Assembly: GCF_045291545.1 (NCBI RefSeq)
Contig: NZ_CP149514.1
Coordinates: 1 to 64,000 of the forward strand
DNA from: Gallaecimonas sp045291545
Lineage (GTDB): Bacteria; Pseudomonadota; Gammaproteobacteria; Enterobacterales; Gallaecimonadaceae
Length of the DNA: 64,000 nucleotides
Reading direction: 5' to 3'
Shown: positions 63,491 to 64,000 of the stretch, piece after piece
Numbering within the stretch: position 1 is the stretch's first letter
Layout: each line of letters opens with the position of its first letter
The notes under the pieces: model-generated
What the model was told of the DNA's origin: nothing
The model's input: only the letters and a program-made list of their open reading frames with translations
Databases searched by the model: none
Program-made: the position numbers and the translations under genes

Positions 63491-64000
63491 ATGAGCCAGT
63501 TTGACGTTGTCATTATCGGTGCCGGGGCGGCTGGCTTGATGTGCGCTGCCCAGGCCGGTTATCGCGGTCGCACCGTACTGGTGGTGGACCATGCCAAGCA
63601 GGCGGGGAAAAAAATCCTCATCAGTGGCGGTGGCCGCTGCAATTTCACCAATCTTCACGCCAGCCCCGGCAATTACCTTTGCCGCAATCCGCATTTCGTC
63701 AAATCGGCACTGGCCCGCTACAGCCAGCATGATTTTATCGAACTGGTAGAGCGCCATGGCGTGGCCTACCACGAGAAAACCCTGGGCCAGTTATTTTGTG
63801 ACGACAGTGCCAAAGACATCGTGCAACTACTGCTGACCGAGTGCCAATGGGCAGGTGCCGAGGTGCGGCTACGCAGTCAGGTGGGCACTATTGCCAAAAC
63901 GGCCGGTGGCTTTGAAGTGCAAATCAACGGCCAGCCGGTACAGTGTCAGAGCCTGGTGGTGGCGTGTGGTGGCCTGTCGATGCCCAAACTCTGTGCCACG
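63491..64000 (+). CDS. FAD-dependent oxidoreductase, YhiN/BaiN (HI0933) family, partial
   Basis: The gene runs off the right edge; 170 residues are visible. The N-terminus has the dinucleotide-binding motif VVIIGAGAAGLMCAAQAG, the family signature KQAGKKILISGGGRCNFTN, and VVACGGLSMPKL typical of the HI0933/YhiN family of flavoproteins. Their physiological substrate is not known. It has its own start behind a G-rich GGGGGGCGG stretch, 51 bases after the mscS terminator. Confidence 0.9.
   Translation, partial: MSQFDVVIIGAGAAGLMCAAQAGYRGRTVLVVDHAKQAGKKILISGGGRCNFTNLHASPGNYLCRNPHFVKSALARYSQHDFIELVERHGVAYHEKTLGQLFCDDSAKDIVQLLLTECQWAGAEVRLRSQVGTIAKTAGGFEVQINGQPVQCQSLVVACGGLSMPKLCAT

Overview
This window is chromosomal DNA from a gammaproteobacterium. 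It starts on the first base of dnaA, so it looks like coordinate 1 of a finished chromosome with the replication origin just outside the left edge. The gene order dnaA-dnaN-recF-gyrB, glyQS, tusA, fadBA, pepQ-yigZ, hemG/trkH, trkA-rsmB-fmt-def, dprA-smg-yrdD-tsaC-hemF-aroE-yrdB-yrdA-rrn matches the Shewanella/Aeromonas/Vibrio part of the class. The moderately GC-rich base composition, the 16S sequence and this order suggest an Alteromonadales/Aeromonadales relative, possibly Gallaecimonas. The genus is a guess; the class is secure.

Layout. 1-6049: replication genes dnaA, dnaN, recF, gyrB. 6143-13512: a sucrose catabolic island with a LacI-type regulator, sucrose phosphorylase, MFS permease, TonB-dependent receptor and fructokinase; an identical 14-bp operator lies in front of the phosphorylase/permease pair and the receptor. 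13592-22532: housekeeping genes glyS, glyQ, tusA, fadA, fadB, pepQ, yigZ. 22516-34180: a complete pelABCDEFG exopolysaccharide operon inserted between yigZ and the hemG/trkH pair. 34383-47500: hemG, trkH, trkA, rsmB, fmt, def, a LysM protein, dprA, smg, yrdD, tsaC, hemF, a truncated globin, aroE, a DUF1488 gene and yrdA. 47501-52832: one rRNA operon (16S-23S-5S) with two promoters, boxA elements and RNase III stems but no tRNA. 53014-54708: a three-gene ECF sigma / membrane protein / PDZ protein operon behind a textbook ECF-type promoter. 54778-64000: a 2OG-Fe(II) oxygenase, glutathione reductase, a PspB-like protein, oligopeptidase A, a DNA glycosylase, a flavoprotein/VOC pair, rsmJ, a peroxiredoxin, an MscS channel and the start of a YhiN-type flavoprotein.

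The strongest signal beyond ordinary genes is a set of ParB-binding parS centromere sites (3574, 13491, 13530, 21908) within 22 kb of dnaA. One lies inside recF and one spans the end of the fructokinase gene, which ties the accessory sucrose island to the chromosome partition region. The best candidate for a poorly described system is the ECF sigma / anti-sigma-like / PDZ operon, whose own promoter reads TGTCACA-N16-CGTC.
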